Origin: Branchiostoma lanceolatum
Taxonomy: Eukaryota > Chordata > Leptocardii > Amphioxiformes > Branchiostomatidae
Direction of reading: 5' to 3'
NCBI RefSeq assembly: GCF_035083965.1
Contig: NC_089730.1
Location: forward strand, 21,158,027 to 21,222,026
DNA: 64,000 nucleotides
Under the pieces are notes generated by a model. That model searched no databases, was not told the DNA's origin, and saw only the letters and a list, made by a program, of their open reading frames with translations. The position numbers and the translations under genes are program-made. Of this stretch, positions 44,972-54,879 are shown piece after piece (within the stretch, counting starts at the first letter, position 1; every line of letters begins with the position of its first letter).

Positions 44972-47900
44972 ATGGCGGTGAGGTCGAGGGAGTTCTGGGC
45001 GTACAAAGAAACACACTTTCCCCCCAACGTTACCAAGGAAGCGCTGGAGGCCTTACCGGACTTTCAAATTCGCGATGACGACATTGTCGTGGCGAGCTAC
45101 CCCAAGACAGGTGGGCAGATTGTACACATATATTCATTTGATAGCTTTTCATGTGCACATACACTTTGACCTTTGTTCCAAAGTTCATGCACCCGTCCCA
45201 TGAGAGGATGCGACCGCCGAGCGACTCAAAATTTGACGAATCACTCAGCGGATTTCGGAATACGTCTCTTCTTTTTTTTTTACGTTGGTGAAGGTTAGAC
45301 ATCCAGGTAATAAAATACGCCATAAGTAATTACTCAAGCAAGTGGTTAAAATTTTGAAACAGTCAGACGTTTCAGACAGTATCCGCTGTCTTTCGTCAGT
45401 GACTAAGGAAAGATCTGACAGTACCAGGTTTTATACCAAAACTCTGAATAGATATATCAATGAAGTGAAGACAATTTCAGATGGTCTTTTCAATTTTGGT
45501 CACTCAATTGACTTGCCCAATAGACACCAGTTACTGAATAAACAAATTACCCCTTTCTTCAAGGATCTAACTGGCTTCTGGGTATCGTCTGTAAGCTCCT
45601 GAGATCGGCGGGTAAGACGGAAGAGTCTGCGGAAAGTCTGCTAACAGGGCCGATGGAGATGACCCTGCCGACGGCCGAACACGCCGGTTACGTCACGCTC
45701 GCTGCCAAACCCTCCCCGCGCATCGTGAAGACCCACGTTCCGATCCGCTTTGCGCCACGAGGAGTGTCCAAGCCGCAGAATCAGGTATGGATATCCTGAG
45801 TTTTTTCAAACAATTTGCCCTCTCTTGTTTCATTAGTAGGAGCATGCTCCGGTGTACGATAGTTCAAATCCTTCTGTCTGGAGCTGGTGATTCACTACAA
45901 ATCACCTTGATAGAGGCCATACGGTGATTTACATCATTCACCCGGACGGGAGAACTGGCGCATCCCCGTCTTGTATTAGCCAACGAAAGGGTATGTCATC
46001 CCGCAAGTTTTATCACGTCGACAGATGATGATTGTCTCATTAGTTTATTGAGAAATCATGATAACGTAGACTAATTCAAACTCTAGCCAGAATCCTAGCT
46101 ACTCATAAAAGCTGTCATAAAATCTATTAATTCTTTTCGGTTGGATGCGGTTTTCTAACAGTTGACTGCACCTTACTTTAAACTAACGCCGTGATCTTGT
46201 CCCCACGACAGGTAAAGGTGCTGGTGATGATGAGAAACCCAAAGGACTCCGCGGTGTCATATTACAACTTCAACAAGAGGCTTGCTCCGCTAATGAGCAT
46301 GGGAGATCCCCCAGCCTGGGAGGACTACGCTCAGGCCTTTGTGGGTGGAAGAGGTAAGTGATAAACCAATCTGAACGACACAAACTGATGTCGTTATGGG
46401 TGTGTGTGTGGGGGGGGGGGTGTCTTTACACACAAACTGCCGCGTCATCGCGCACTTTCGAACGCCATTCTCCGGACCCGGCCGGGGAAGGCAGGTGTTT
46501 GATTGCAATCTTACTGATTTCCGACAGATAAGTACGAAATAAGCCAGTTTTCTCCGAATTCTATGCAAATGAGGAATGGGAATAGCTATCGACATTGTAT
46601 AGCGATATGTGGAAACGTTTGACGACATGAACACTGACAATGAAACATGTGCTTTAGCTTTTAGCTTGTTCGCTATGAATTGAAAAAAGCAACTTAGAAT
46701 AAGTCCTCTTGCTCATGAACAATTGCAATAAGAACGATGTTTTTTTGATCGCCTCCTTACCTATTTTATAGTCATGCCTTATTGCTACAGTGAAATACGG
46801 AAACTACTGTGACCACTTGTTGGGCTGGTGGCAGATGCGGGACGACCCCCACTTTCTCATCCTGAAGTATGAAGACATGAAAAAGGTACATGTATAGTCT
46901 ACAACGACAGTATACGTGTATGCCTTCTATCCCTTACGCCATAAGACAAGTTGGCGCGAGCGTTGTTAAAGATTTATGTACTTTGCTTTTTCCTTAATCC
47001 TTTGTTGATTTATTGCCTTTCCTTTGTTGATATTTTTCTTATCACGGTGGTCCCACGGAAAACTGCAACTGTCTTGCTAAAGAAAAAAACTGTAACTACC
47101 TTTCTAGAACAGAAACCAAAAGGTTGCCAGCAACGTATTTTTGTTAATGTTATCAATCCAATCTAACCGCCAAAGACCATTCCATCAACGTTAGACAATA
47201 GTGCAATGAAAACCCACTGGACAGCAAAAACAAGGTATAGTGTCAGGATTTCAACCATTGATACAACACGAAGAGAAGACACCCACGTTGCGAATTCTAG
47301 ATACAGTCTTTTGGTATTCCTGTTCTATATTCCGTCTCGTTCATTTCAGATATAAGACTTTGCAGAAATGTGACGTTGGGATTTAGTCGACCGTGCCCAG
47401 AATAAACAAACAAGTAAACAATTGTGTCTGGAAGTCTATAATGCCCTCCGTCTGACATAGAAAATTCGTTTCCTGGAAGTCTTGGATACTTGGATACTTG
47501 GATACTTTATTTCCTCCATTAGCTACATACATAGTATGAAGCTACTCTTCCTGGAGCCTTTTATTTGTGTTGTATGAAACATTCAAACCGCTTTACTGTA
47601 CCAAGTTGGTGAGCTTCCATTCTGATGTCTAATGTTTTTGTGTACCCTCAGGACCTCCTGAGCTCTGTGAAGACTATCGCGACCTTCCTTGAGATCGCCT
47701 TAGATGAAGCCACCATCGCTGCCATAGCAGAGGAATCAACATTTAACAGGATGAAGGAATACTTTGGCAGATCAAAGTGGCCAACAAAAAGGATCATTCA
47801 TAGAAAAGGTTTGTGTTAAATGATAAACTATTGCCAGTTGTAGAAACTTCAATTCAAGGGACGATCTATCCACATAAAAATTCAGGCCCTCGTACATATT

Positions 47901-49068
47901 TTTTTCTGCTATTGTGGTTTGAGTTGTTTTCAATGGGTTTCGAAATTGCAGAACCACAGCACATGGGCTTTCTTCAGGTGATCTTCTTAGGTGGGATAGA
48001 TTGTTTGCAGTTAAATATATTACGCATACAATTTATTTATGGCTATTCTATCCTTGTGTAGAATTATAGTAAATAGAAGATTAGATAGATAATGAACCAT
48101 CGCACATGGGCTGTCTTCAGGTGATCTTCTTAGGTGGGATAGATTGTTTGCAGTTAAATATATTACGCATACAATTTATTTATGGCTATTCTATCCTTGT
48201 GTAGAATTATAGTAAATAGAAGATTAGATAGATAATGAGGACACACACCGTGAGTTGCCATGGGCGTCAGAAGTGAACTTACGAAAATAATTTCATCAGG
48301 TTGGTAGAATATAGGATATAGGAGGTTCTTTGTACACAACCAGGTACAATTCTAACCTGCTAACGTTTCGATGTCTATCAGTGATCTTAATTACAAGTTA
48401 ATAACGTCCCGTCCTCTCTATTCCTGTTTCCAGTTTTATCTTGCATAAATACGTTCCTGTTTTTTTTTTAATACGAGGTTCCCAAAAAGACGACGAGGAC
48501 GGTACGGTTGAGGAAGGTTTCTCACTGGCAGATAGATGAAAGATATTACAAATTCTTCAAGATGAATCCTCAACTTATTTCTATATTTGCTGTTCTTTGT
48601 GTGGTCTCAAAGGTACTGGTCAGCCGGGACGTGTTGCACAGCCATGCATACGTGTGCATTTCTCCGAAATCTAGTGGATATCCTCAAATTACCTATCTTG
48701 GGTTAAACTGTGCTACGTATCTGTAGATACAGATATAGCACATTTTAACCCAAGATAGGTAATTTGTAAATACAGATACAGCACATTTTAACCCAAGATA
48801 GGTAATTTGAGGATATCCACTAGATTTCGGAGAAATGCACACGTATGCATGGCTGTGCAACACGTCCCGGCTGACCAGTACCTTTGAGACCATACAAAGA
48901 ACAGCAAACATAGAAATAAGTTGAGGATTCATCTTGCACTCACATATTGCAATCACAGGCATTGTCGGAGACTGGAAGAACTGGCTGTCTCCAGACGAGA
49001 GTAAAGCGTTCGACTCGTGGTGTGAAGGGAAACTGGGCGGGACAGGCCTTAGTTTTGACTTTGAATAA
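44972..49068 (+). CDS. Cytosolic sulfotransferase (SULT family), six exons, complete (287 aa)
   Basis: Exons 44972-45110, 45564-45784, 46212-46353, 46791-46885, 47652-47808 and 48959-49068 join in phase (1,0,1,0,1) to 288 codons with the stop. The enzyme transfers sulfate from PAPS to hydroxyl or amine acceptors. Seen: the 5'-phosphosulfate loop YPKTGSNWLLGIV formed across the exon 1-2 junction; the catalytic histidine in RIVKTHVPIRF; the 3'-phosphate motif RNPKDSAVSYYNF; KYEDMKKDLLSSVKTIATFL; and the terminal RKGIVGDWKNWLSPDE. Length equals the usual ~290 residues. No signal peptide or TM is present, so it is cytosolic. ATGG in TCATCATGG was preferred to the in-frame ATG at 44936. The stop overlaps an AATAAA (49064-49069). 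Intron 5 and the last exon are the left end of the segmental duplication that carries the RTK genes. Confidence 0.88.
45290..45430 (+). repeat. Relative of the 21415 foldback in sulfotransferase intron 1
   Basis: CATCCAGGTAATAAAATACG then TAATTACTCAAGCAAGTGG, AAACAGTCAGACGTTTCA and CTTTCGTCAGTGACTAAGG align with the left arm of 21415-21607. Only a single arm is present. Confidence 0.75.
47961..48246. repeat. 143-bp tandem duplication in sulfotransferase intron 5
   Basis: ACATGGGCTTTCTTCAGGTG at 47961 recurs as ACATGGGCTGTCTTCAGGTG at 48104, with the following ~125 bp almost identical. The event is recent. Confidence 0.95.
48545..48935. repeat. Inverted duplication next to the last sulfotransferase exon
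   Basis: The left arm (about 48560-48719) is inverted at about 48765-48935 almost perfectly, e.g. GGTACTGGTCAGCCGGGACG / CGTCCCGGCTGACCAGTACC. A short part (AACCCAAGATAGGTAATTTG) occurs a third time between them. The left arm matches other duplicated units in orientation, so the right arm is the added inverse copy. It ends ~20 bp before the exon 6 acceptor. Confidence 0.92.
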
Positions 49069-49359
49069 AACAAAAGAAAGCAAGGCATTCAGGTGGTATT
49101 GTGGTTAATTTTTCGAACTGTTTGTAAAACCGAATAACATTTATTCTTATTTTCTTCACACATTTGTAATGAGTATCAGGCGAAAAGCACGACTGCTTAT
49201 ATAAAGGCTTCTACTCAATAATTTAAATAAAAACAATAGTAAAGACACAATATCAACATACATATATAAATGTGGATTGAAGAGAAATGAATGTAAATAA
49301 TATAAATCGGTGATCTATCAATTTATTACGAGAATCTACCTGGAAGGTCAATGAACGTG

Positions 49360-49612
49360 CGGACTATACGCTCGTTCTCATTCAAATGCCCACATTTTGT
49401 AACTTCCGTAAGACGTTCCTGTCCTGACATTAAAATATGCCACATATAAGCTGCCAATCTGTTGTTTTTATGACGACTTAAAACTCTTCTGGTTTTTAAA
49501 AACGACAGTTTGGCACCTTATATGTGGCATATCTTAATGTCAGGACAGGAACGTCTTACTTTTGTGACAGAATCTACAAAATGTGTGCATTTAAATGAGA
49601 ACGAGCGTATAT
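49360..49612. mobile_element. Foldback element, ~100-bp arms, between sulfotransferase and RTK1
   Basis: TAAGACGTTCCTGTCCTGAC ... ATGCCACATATAAG on the left is matched by CTTATATGTGGCAT ... GTCAGGACAGGAACGTCTTA on the right with a few mismatches; the ends are TATACGCTCGTTCTCATT / AATGAGAACGAGCGTATA. It is absent from the other duplicated units. Confidence 0.9.
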
Positions 49613-50057
49613 CGTATCGAAGATGTTACAGTTTTGTAAATGTAAAAGTGACATGGACCCTTGTTGAAGTAAAGAACAGAATTCAGTGTCATTCAGTTGC
49701 TGTAGGTCTACTGTATTGGAAATAGATTACAACAGAGTACTTCTTTGGCTGGTTTACAGAGTAGAATTAACTTTAATAATCAGTCTCTCAATCAGTTCCT
49801 CTTCAGGGCGTTTGAGTGGAAGAGATCAGTCAAATTAAGGCGAACCATTGAACCACAGTTCTGCTTCTGGTGCCCTCTGGCAGTCAGGGACGGAACATGC
49901 CCGACTCGTTACGTGAAGTCATCACCAAAAGGTTCAAATGTCAGCTGCCCAAAACCGGTTTGTTCGGAGAGGGCGTTGACTTACCAGGCTGGGTCTGTCT
50001 ATCCCTCCGAGCTTTATCTGATTTAGATCCGTAAAGACGAGCCTAAAAACATTCAAT

Positions 50058-52910
50058 ATGGACAAGAACACGGCCATTTTCGTCCTCTTGGCCTGCCTTG
50101 TCGCTTCAGAGTGTGTCCTTGGAACGCTACAGCTGTCAGCGACCGTTCCAGAGAATGCTCATGTGTGGGAAACTGTTACCAGCGTTCGGTCGGCCATAGG
50201 GGAAGTTGGAGAGGAAGTAAGATGTGAAATTGTCGCCGGAGACAATAACGGACGCTTCCGCGTGACCGACTGCGTGATCCAAGTGGCACGTCCGTTGGAT
50301 TACGGCGTCGACGCGAGCTATAACCTCACGGTAAACGTCACAAGGTTTTCCGGAAACCCCGAGCAGCTGTATGTTGATGTAAACGTCGAAGACGTGGAGG
50401 GATACCCACCTGTTTACAACGACACGTGCGAAATGCCGATTCGGAATGGCCTAGGAAAGTCAGGTGATATGTTGTTCGATGTAAAATGGATAGGCGACGC
50501 CATGACAATGGATATTGGAGAGGTCTTTGCCTCAAGTTACTTTTTTTACGATAGTAATACCATGCGGGTTTCGAGGGCCAAGCTGCTTAACACATACATT
50601 AATAACAGTGATTGCCTTGTGCACCTGGCATGGAGGCCCTGGCATGATGATGACGACACATTCGTTAGGTCGGTGCGAAAGACCACCCAACAAAGATGCT
50701 TGAACTGTTCTAGTTCAGAAGATAGGACATCCGTCCTAGAAATTGAATTATTGCACAGTTATAATGGCTTTACTCCCAGCTCGTCTGGTAGGTGTTATTC
50801 TGGGCCTATTCCTGAAACAGATAGACATGTTATATTGGCGGGTTCAATGACGGTTTCTTCCAGAAAAAAGAATCGTGTCACGTGCAAGATACCAGAAGAC
50901 TTGTCTGTCTCTGTAAATATTTTGGGGGTGGATCGTGAAGTAATCCCTATATTTGTAGCATTGGATTTCCGGCCGGTCGGATGTCCACCGAACAAGTACG
51001 GCGTGTTGTGTGATCAGAACTGCACCTGTGAGAACGGCGCCCGCTGCCATGGGCTGAACGGGGCCTGCAAGTGTCAGCCTGGATGGCAGGGTGTCGTGTG
51101 CGACATACCTCACAGTACCGTGGCCATCATCGCGACCCCTAGCGATTCGAGACGGATTTACATCACAGGCACATTAACACTGCTCTGCAAGGTTTTCAAT
51201 CTGGTTGCTGATCGAATGGTGTGGACATTCCCTAATAAAACGGAGAAGTGGTTGCAGGGCGCTCAAGAAGACCATGTAAGGCTCCACAACATACAGTCCG
51301 AACACAACGGTACCTACACCTGCACTGTGTTAACAAAAGGCGGGGCTGTCATTAACGCAAGTTATGAGCTCCAGGCAGTCGCCTGTCCTCCCGGAAAAAC
51401 GGGTGAATCGTGCGAAGAAGAGTGCGTCTGTAGGCACGGTGGCAGCTGTGACCGGTGGGCCGGCTGTGTCTGTTCACCGGGATGGGCAGGAACCACGTGT
51501 CAGACCTCCTGCCCAGCTGGCACCTACGGACAGGGTTGCAGCAGCCAGTGTCACTGTCAGTATGACGCCACCTGCTCCCCTACCGACGGCCGGTGTAACT
51601 GCACGGACGGCTGGTTTGGTCGTAAGTGCAGCAGGCCCTGTCCTACAGGTCTATACGGCTGGAAATGTCGGGACGCCTGTGCCTGTAAAAACAACGCCAC
51701 GTGTCAACACTTGGACGGAACCTGCGACTGCGTTCCACCATGGACTGGCAAGTGGTGTGACGTCATCAAAACGCCTACGGGTGACGTCGTTGAAACGGAC
51801 ACGTACACATTCCCGTTTTCGCTCCAGATTGCCATACCGCTGATACTAACGCTGCTAGTCGCTGCACTAGTATTGTTCACACTCTACAAGCGGATCAAGG
51901 CTGAACATGCGGCACATCAAGAACCTATGGAGGAGGCCACAGCTCTACTGGAGCTGAGAAGTATGGAGGAAGACCTGGCGCAGAGTTTGCAGCCCGGCTG
52001 GCTCAGCCGATGGGAGAGGAACGCCAACGATCTGACTTTGGACGAACTGGTCGGGGTGGGCGCTTTTGCAAAGGTCAGGAAAGGGAAGCTTTGCATGGCT
52101 GGAGCCAACGTCGCCGTAGCGGTCAAGTCCGTCCGCGGAGAGGACAGGCGGTGCTACCGAGCCTTCTGTCGGGAAGTCGCCGCGCTAGTATCCGTGCACG
52201 AAAACCACGGGGAACAAAATGGAGGACATCCCAACATCGTCAAGCTCTTAGGGGTCGTCACGACGTCCACACGGAAGTGTATACTCTTGGAATTTGCTGC
52301 CAAAGGCGAACTTGTGGTCCTTTTAAAGCAACAGTCTCGGCAGAACCGTCCTCTTGGCAGGTTTCTTCGCTATGCCGTCCACATATCCCGTGCCCTGAAG
52401 GAGCTCCGACGTCTGCGTATCGCTCACTGTGACGTAGCCGCCCGAAACGTCCTCATCAGCGGCAACGACGTTGCCAAACTTGCTGACTTCGGTCTGGCCC
52501 ACGACGTCTACACCGCGACTACCTACGTGTCTCCAGCCAATAACGACGCGGACGAACTCCTGCCGCTGAAGTGGATGGCTCTGGAGTCGCTGGAGTCTCG
52601 CGAGTTCACGTGCGAGAGCGACACGTGGTCGTTCGGCGTGCTGCTGTGGGAGATCGCGGCCTTCGGGAAGGAGCCCAGCTACCAGCGCCAGCGCCAACTG
52701 AGTTGTCCCAAGTTGGTGGGGATCCTGAGGCAGGGGGTCCGTCTGGACAGGCCGCCCGGATGTCCGGGAATTCTGTATGACGTCATGGAGACGTGTTGGC
52801 TGGAGGAGCCGTCGGCAAGGCCGGAACCGGCAGAACTGGAGCAGAAGCTGACAGAATATTGCCAGGAAATTGACCCATTTCAAGTTATCGAGAATGAAAC
52901 TCTGGTTTGA
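50058..52910 (+). CDS. Receptor tyrosine kinase 1, intronless (cadherin-like/EGF/Ig ectodomain, 950 aa)
   Basis: A single open frame from an ATG in ATTCAATATGGAC. Signal peptide residues 1-21 (FVLLACLVASECVLG). Residues ~22-125 read as one cadherin-like repeat (VPENAHV, RPLDYGVDASYNLTVNV, VEDVEGYPPV). ~126-308 is an unrecognised cysteine-containing domain. EGF-like ~309-351. Ig-like ~351-440 (LLCKVF, VWTF, NGTYTC). Three EGF/laminin-EGF-like repeats ~441-569. TM ~584-606 (IAIPLILTLLVAALVLFTLY). Tyrosine kinase ~659-930: GVGAFAKV loop (third Gly replaced by Ala), VAVK lysine ~690, HCDVAARN catalytic loop ~790 (Cys for the usual Arg), DFG ~810, DVYTATTY activation loop, WMALES. The C-terminus NETLV fits a class I PDZ ligand. 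Ig+EGF recalls Tie receptors and cadherin+kinase recalls Cad96Ca, so orthology is unclear. I recall lineage-specific RTK families in amphioxus. The gene is probably catalytically competent; the ligand is unknown. Confidence 0.88.
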   Translation: MDKNTAIFVLLACLVASECVLGTLQLSATVPENAHVWETVTSVRSAIGEVGEEVRCEIVAGDNNGRFRVTDCVIQVARPLDYGVDASYNLTVNVTRFSGNPEQLYVDVNVEDVEGYPPVYNDTCEMPIRNGLGKSGDMLFDVKWIGDAMTMDIGEVFASSYFFYDSNTMRVSRAKLLNTYINNSDCLVHLAWRPWHDDDDTFVRSVRKTTQQRCLNCSSSEDRTSVLEIELLHSYNGFTPSSSGRCYSGPIPETDRHVILAGSMTVSSRKKNRVTCKIPEDLSVSVNILGVDREVIPIFVALDFRPVGCPPNKYGVLCDQNCTCENGARCHGLNGACKCQPGWQGVVCDIPHSTVAIIATPSDSRRIYITGTLTLLCKVFNLVADRMVWTFPNKTEKWLQGAQEDHVRLHNIQSEHNGTYTCTVLTKGGAVINASYELQAVACPPGKTGESCEEECVCRHGGSCDRWAGCVCSPGWAGTTCQTSCPAGTYGQGCSSQCHCQYDATCSPTDGRCNCTDGWFGRKCSRPCPTGLYGWKCRDACACKNNATCQHLDGTCDCVPPWTGKWCDVIKTPTGDVVETDTYTFPFSLQIAIPLILTLLVAALVLFTLYKRIKAEHAAHQEPMEEATALLELRSMEEDLAQSLQPGWLSRWERNANDLTLDELVGVGAFAKVRKGKLCMAGANVAVAVKSVRGEDRRCYRAFCREVAALVSVHENHGEQNGGHPNIVKLLGVVTTSTRKCILLEFAAKGELVVLLKQQSRQNRPLGRFLRYAVHISRALKELRRLRIAHCDVAARNVLISGNDVAKLADFGLAHDVYTATTYVSPANNDADELLPLKWMALESLESREFTCESDTWSFGVLLWEIAAFGKEPSYQRQRQLSCPKLVGILRQGVRLDRPPGCPGILYDVMETCWLEEPSARPEPAELEQKLTEYCQEIDPFQVIENETLV

Positions 52911-53264
52911 ATAACGATGCAAAGCAGACTCGCTGGAATAGGAAGTCTTTATATAGATAGATTCTGAGCCACTTTGTCAACATACTGATCACGTTACTTG
53001 GTGGTTTCTTTCGGCACGTTGTATATCCGATAATATATTTATTGAGTATGGAGTTGTTTATTTCGTGTATATAATCGAATGGTATCGGGGTCAGGTGTTG
53101 CTCATAGACCCTTTAAATTTTTAAGTGTTTGTATCAGAGAATGTAAGTCCTTTGAGCGAAACTAATGCCGTCACTGTATCATTACATATTGGTAACCGTT
53201 GCGAACGATACATTCTTAAAATATTTGTTCTAGCAAGAAATATTATACTAAGTTTATCGCGTAT

Positions 53265-53314
53265 CAAAGGCTTTTATATAATATATGAATTCTATATATT
53301 CTAAGAGCCTTTGT
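53265..53314 (+). promoter_or_regulatory. 3' UTR hairpin of RTK1, conserved in RTK2 (58085-58134)
   Basis: CAAAGGCTTTTA pairs with TAAGAGCCTTTG around an A+T-rich, partly self-complementary loop. The same structure is kept downstream of RTK2. It is not obvious after RTK3. Confidence 0.4.
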
Positions 53315-54333
53315 CTAGAATAATAGTATACTTGGCGCCTTTTTTATTTCTAAAATTAAAAGAAAAACTATATTTTGCAGTCGAAGATAGTAGTATGTAT
53401 ATCTATAAAATTATATCTTATTCTTTTTTTTAGAAACGAATAGTGGTCTTTTTCCTGTCGGTTCCGGTCATGGCTGTAGATAAAGTCTGAATAATTTTTT
53501 TCTCATTTAATCCTATGCAATGTACCTCTTCTAAATAGTATTAAAGGTGGTATCATCATCTATGACAATTATTTTGAGAAATTTTATTTGATTGCAAAGC
53601 ACATGCGGTAAACCGGCCATAACTGTTCAGTACAGTTTGGTTAGTTTCCTTGGTAGTTTGCTGGGGTTATACTATTTTCTTCGGCGGCTAAGGCCCGACC
53701 ATATTATAATTCAAATTTGTCTGGCTATGAAATTGCAGAACCACATGACACGGGTCACCAATTCGTGTCATTGTCATCTTTATAGGTAGGCTTATATGTA
53801 AAGATCCTTCGTATGAAAATATTGTTGTTGAAATGCGGAGAAAACGGCCTCTGAAAATGTATCTTAGTCCGGACGCTCACATTTAGTTGATGTTTTATGC
53901 CTATTCCTTTTATAGAATAGGAGAGAAGACAATTTCTTTGTAGATAATGAAGACAGGCATCAAGAGTTGCCGTGCCCTTTCAAAAAAAGTTGATCTTTAT
54001 TCTAAGTTACTTAAGTCTTCTTCTGCATATTCCTGTTCCCAGTTTTATCTAGCATAAATGTGTTCCTGATTCTATACGAGGTTCCGCAACAGGACGGCCC
54101 AGGGCGGTACGATTGGGGAAGGTTTCTCGCTAAGAGATAGATTAATTGTGTCACCTTCTTCAAGAAGAATTTGATCAATGGATTTCTCTTTCTTCTTTTT
54201 GTGTGGTCTCAGAGGTACTGGTCGGTACTGGGACGGTGTTGCGTAGTCGTGCATACATCTGCGTGTCTCAGAAATCTATGAATCTAATTACCCATATATG
54301 GTTAATATACATGTTCTACATTGCACCTTACAG

Positions 54334-54443
54334 GCATTTTCGGGAACTGGAAGAACTGGCAGACTCAAGACGAGATCAAAGCTTTCGACTCGTGGTGCGA
54401 CAGGTAACTGGGCGGGACGCGCCTTAATTTTGACTTTGAAGAA
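54334..54443 (+). pseudogene. Sulfotransferase terminal exon, copy 2, broken
   Basis: It follows a TTACAG acceptor. It encodes a variant of the last exon (IFGNWKNWQTQDEIKAF) but hits TAA at 54405-54407, and the native stop is replaced by GAA. It was carried by the duplicated unit and has no upstream sulfotransferase exons. Confidence 0.85.
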
Positions 54444-54735
54444 AACAAACTTTAAAGACGTCAGGCAATGTAGTAAGGTGGTATCCTAGTTTCGTTCGTT
54501 AACTGAAAGGCTTGTAAATCAAACATTGTGTCAGAAATCCTTGTTTGAGTCCCGTCATAAAAGCGTGTTTTGGCAAAGTTTGCTGCCGTTATGTGAGAAT
54601 CAGCCTCGACAGGTCCCTCCATAGGACGTGTGAAAGGGAGAAATCGGTCACAATAAAGCGAACCATGGACGAGTCCACCATTCCGTTTCTGGTGCCCTCT
54701 GGCAGTCAGGGAAGGAACATGCCCGGCTCGTTACG

Positions 54736-54743
54736 TGACGTCA
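54736..54743. promoter_or_regulatory. CRE-type palindrome TGACGTCA in the RTK2 leader
   Basis: A perfect CRE/ATF consensus lies 137 bp before the RTK2 ATG, at the same place as in RTK3. In RTK1 the corresponding site is TGAAGTCA (49914-49921). Confidence 0.4.
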
Positions 54744-54879
54744 TCACAAAAAGGTTCAAATGTCAGCTGCCCAAAACCGGTTTGTTCGGGGAGGCCGTTG
54801 ACTTACCAGGCTTGGTCTGTCTATGCCTCCGGGCTTTATCTACTGTAGATCTGTTGAGACGAGCCTGAAAACATTCAAT

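Larger units (their letters stand above)
47940..53720 (+). repeat. Segmental duplication unit 1 (sulfotransferase intron 5 + last exon + RTK1)
   Basis: The landmark CGAAATTGCAGAACCA recurs at about 47940, 53728 (slightly variant), 58518 and 63238. Between landmarks each unit carries, in order, intron-5 sequence, a sulfotransferase terminal exon, an RTK leader and an RTK gene. This first unit is longer because it also holds a tandem duplication, an inverted duplication and a foldback element. Confidence 0.88.

Noticed and set aside
45342-45602. 86-residue frame overlapping sulfotransferase exon 2
   Set aside because: It begins in a dispersed repeat and runs through the acceptor in the wrong frame.
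52323-52922. 199-residue antisense frame over the RTK kinase domain (repeated in the other copies)
   Set aside because: Shadow of the conserved coding strand; persistence across copies follows from near identity of the sense genes.
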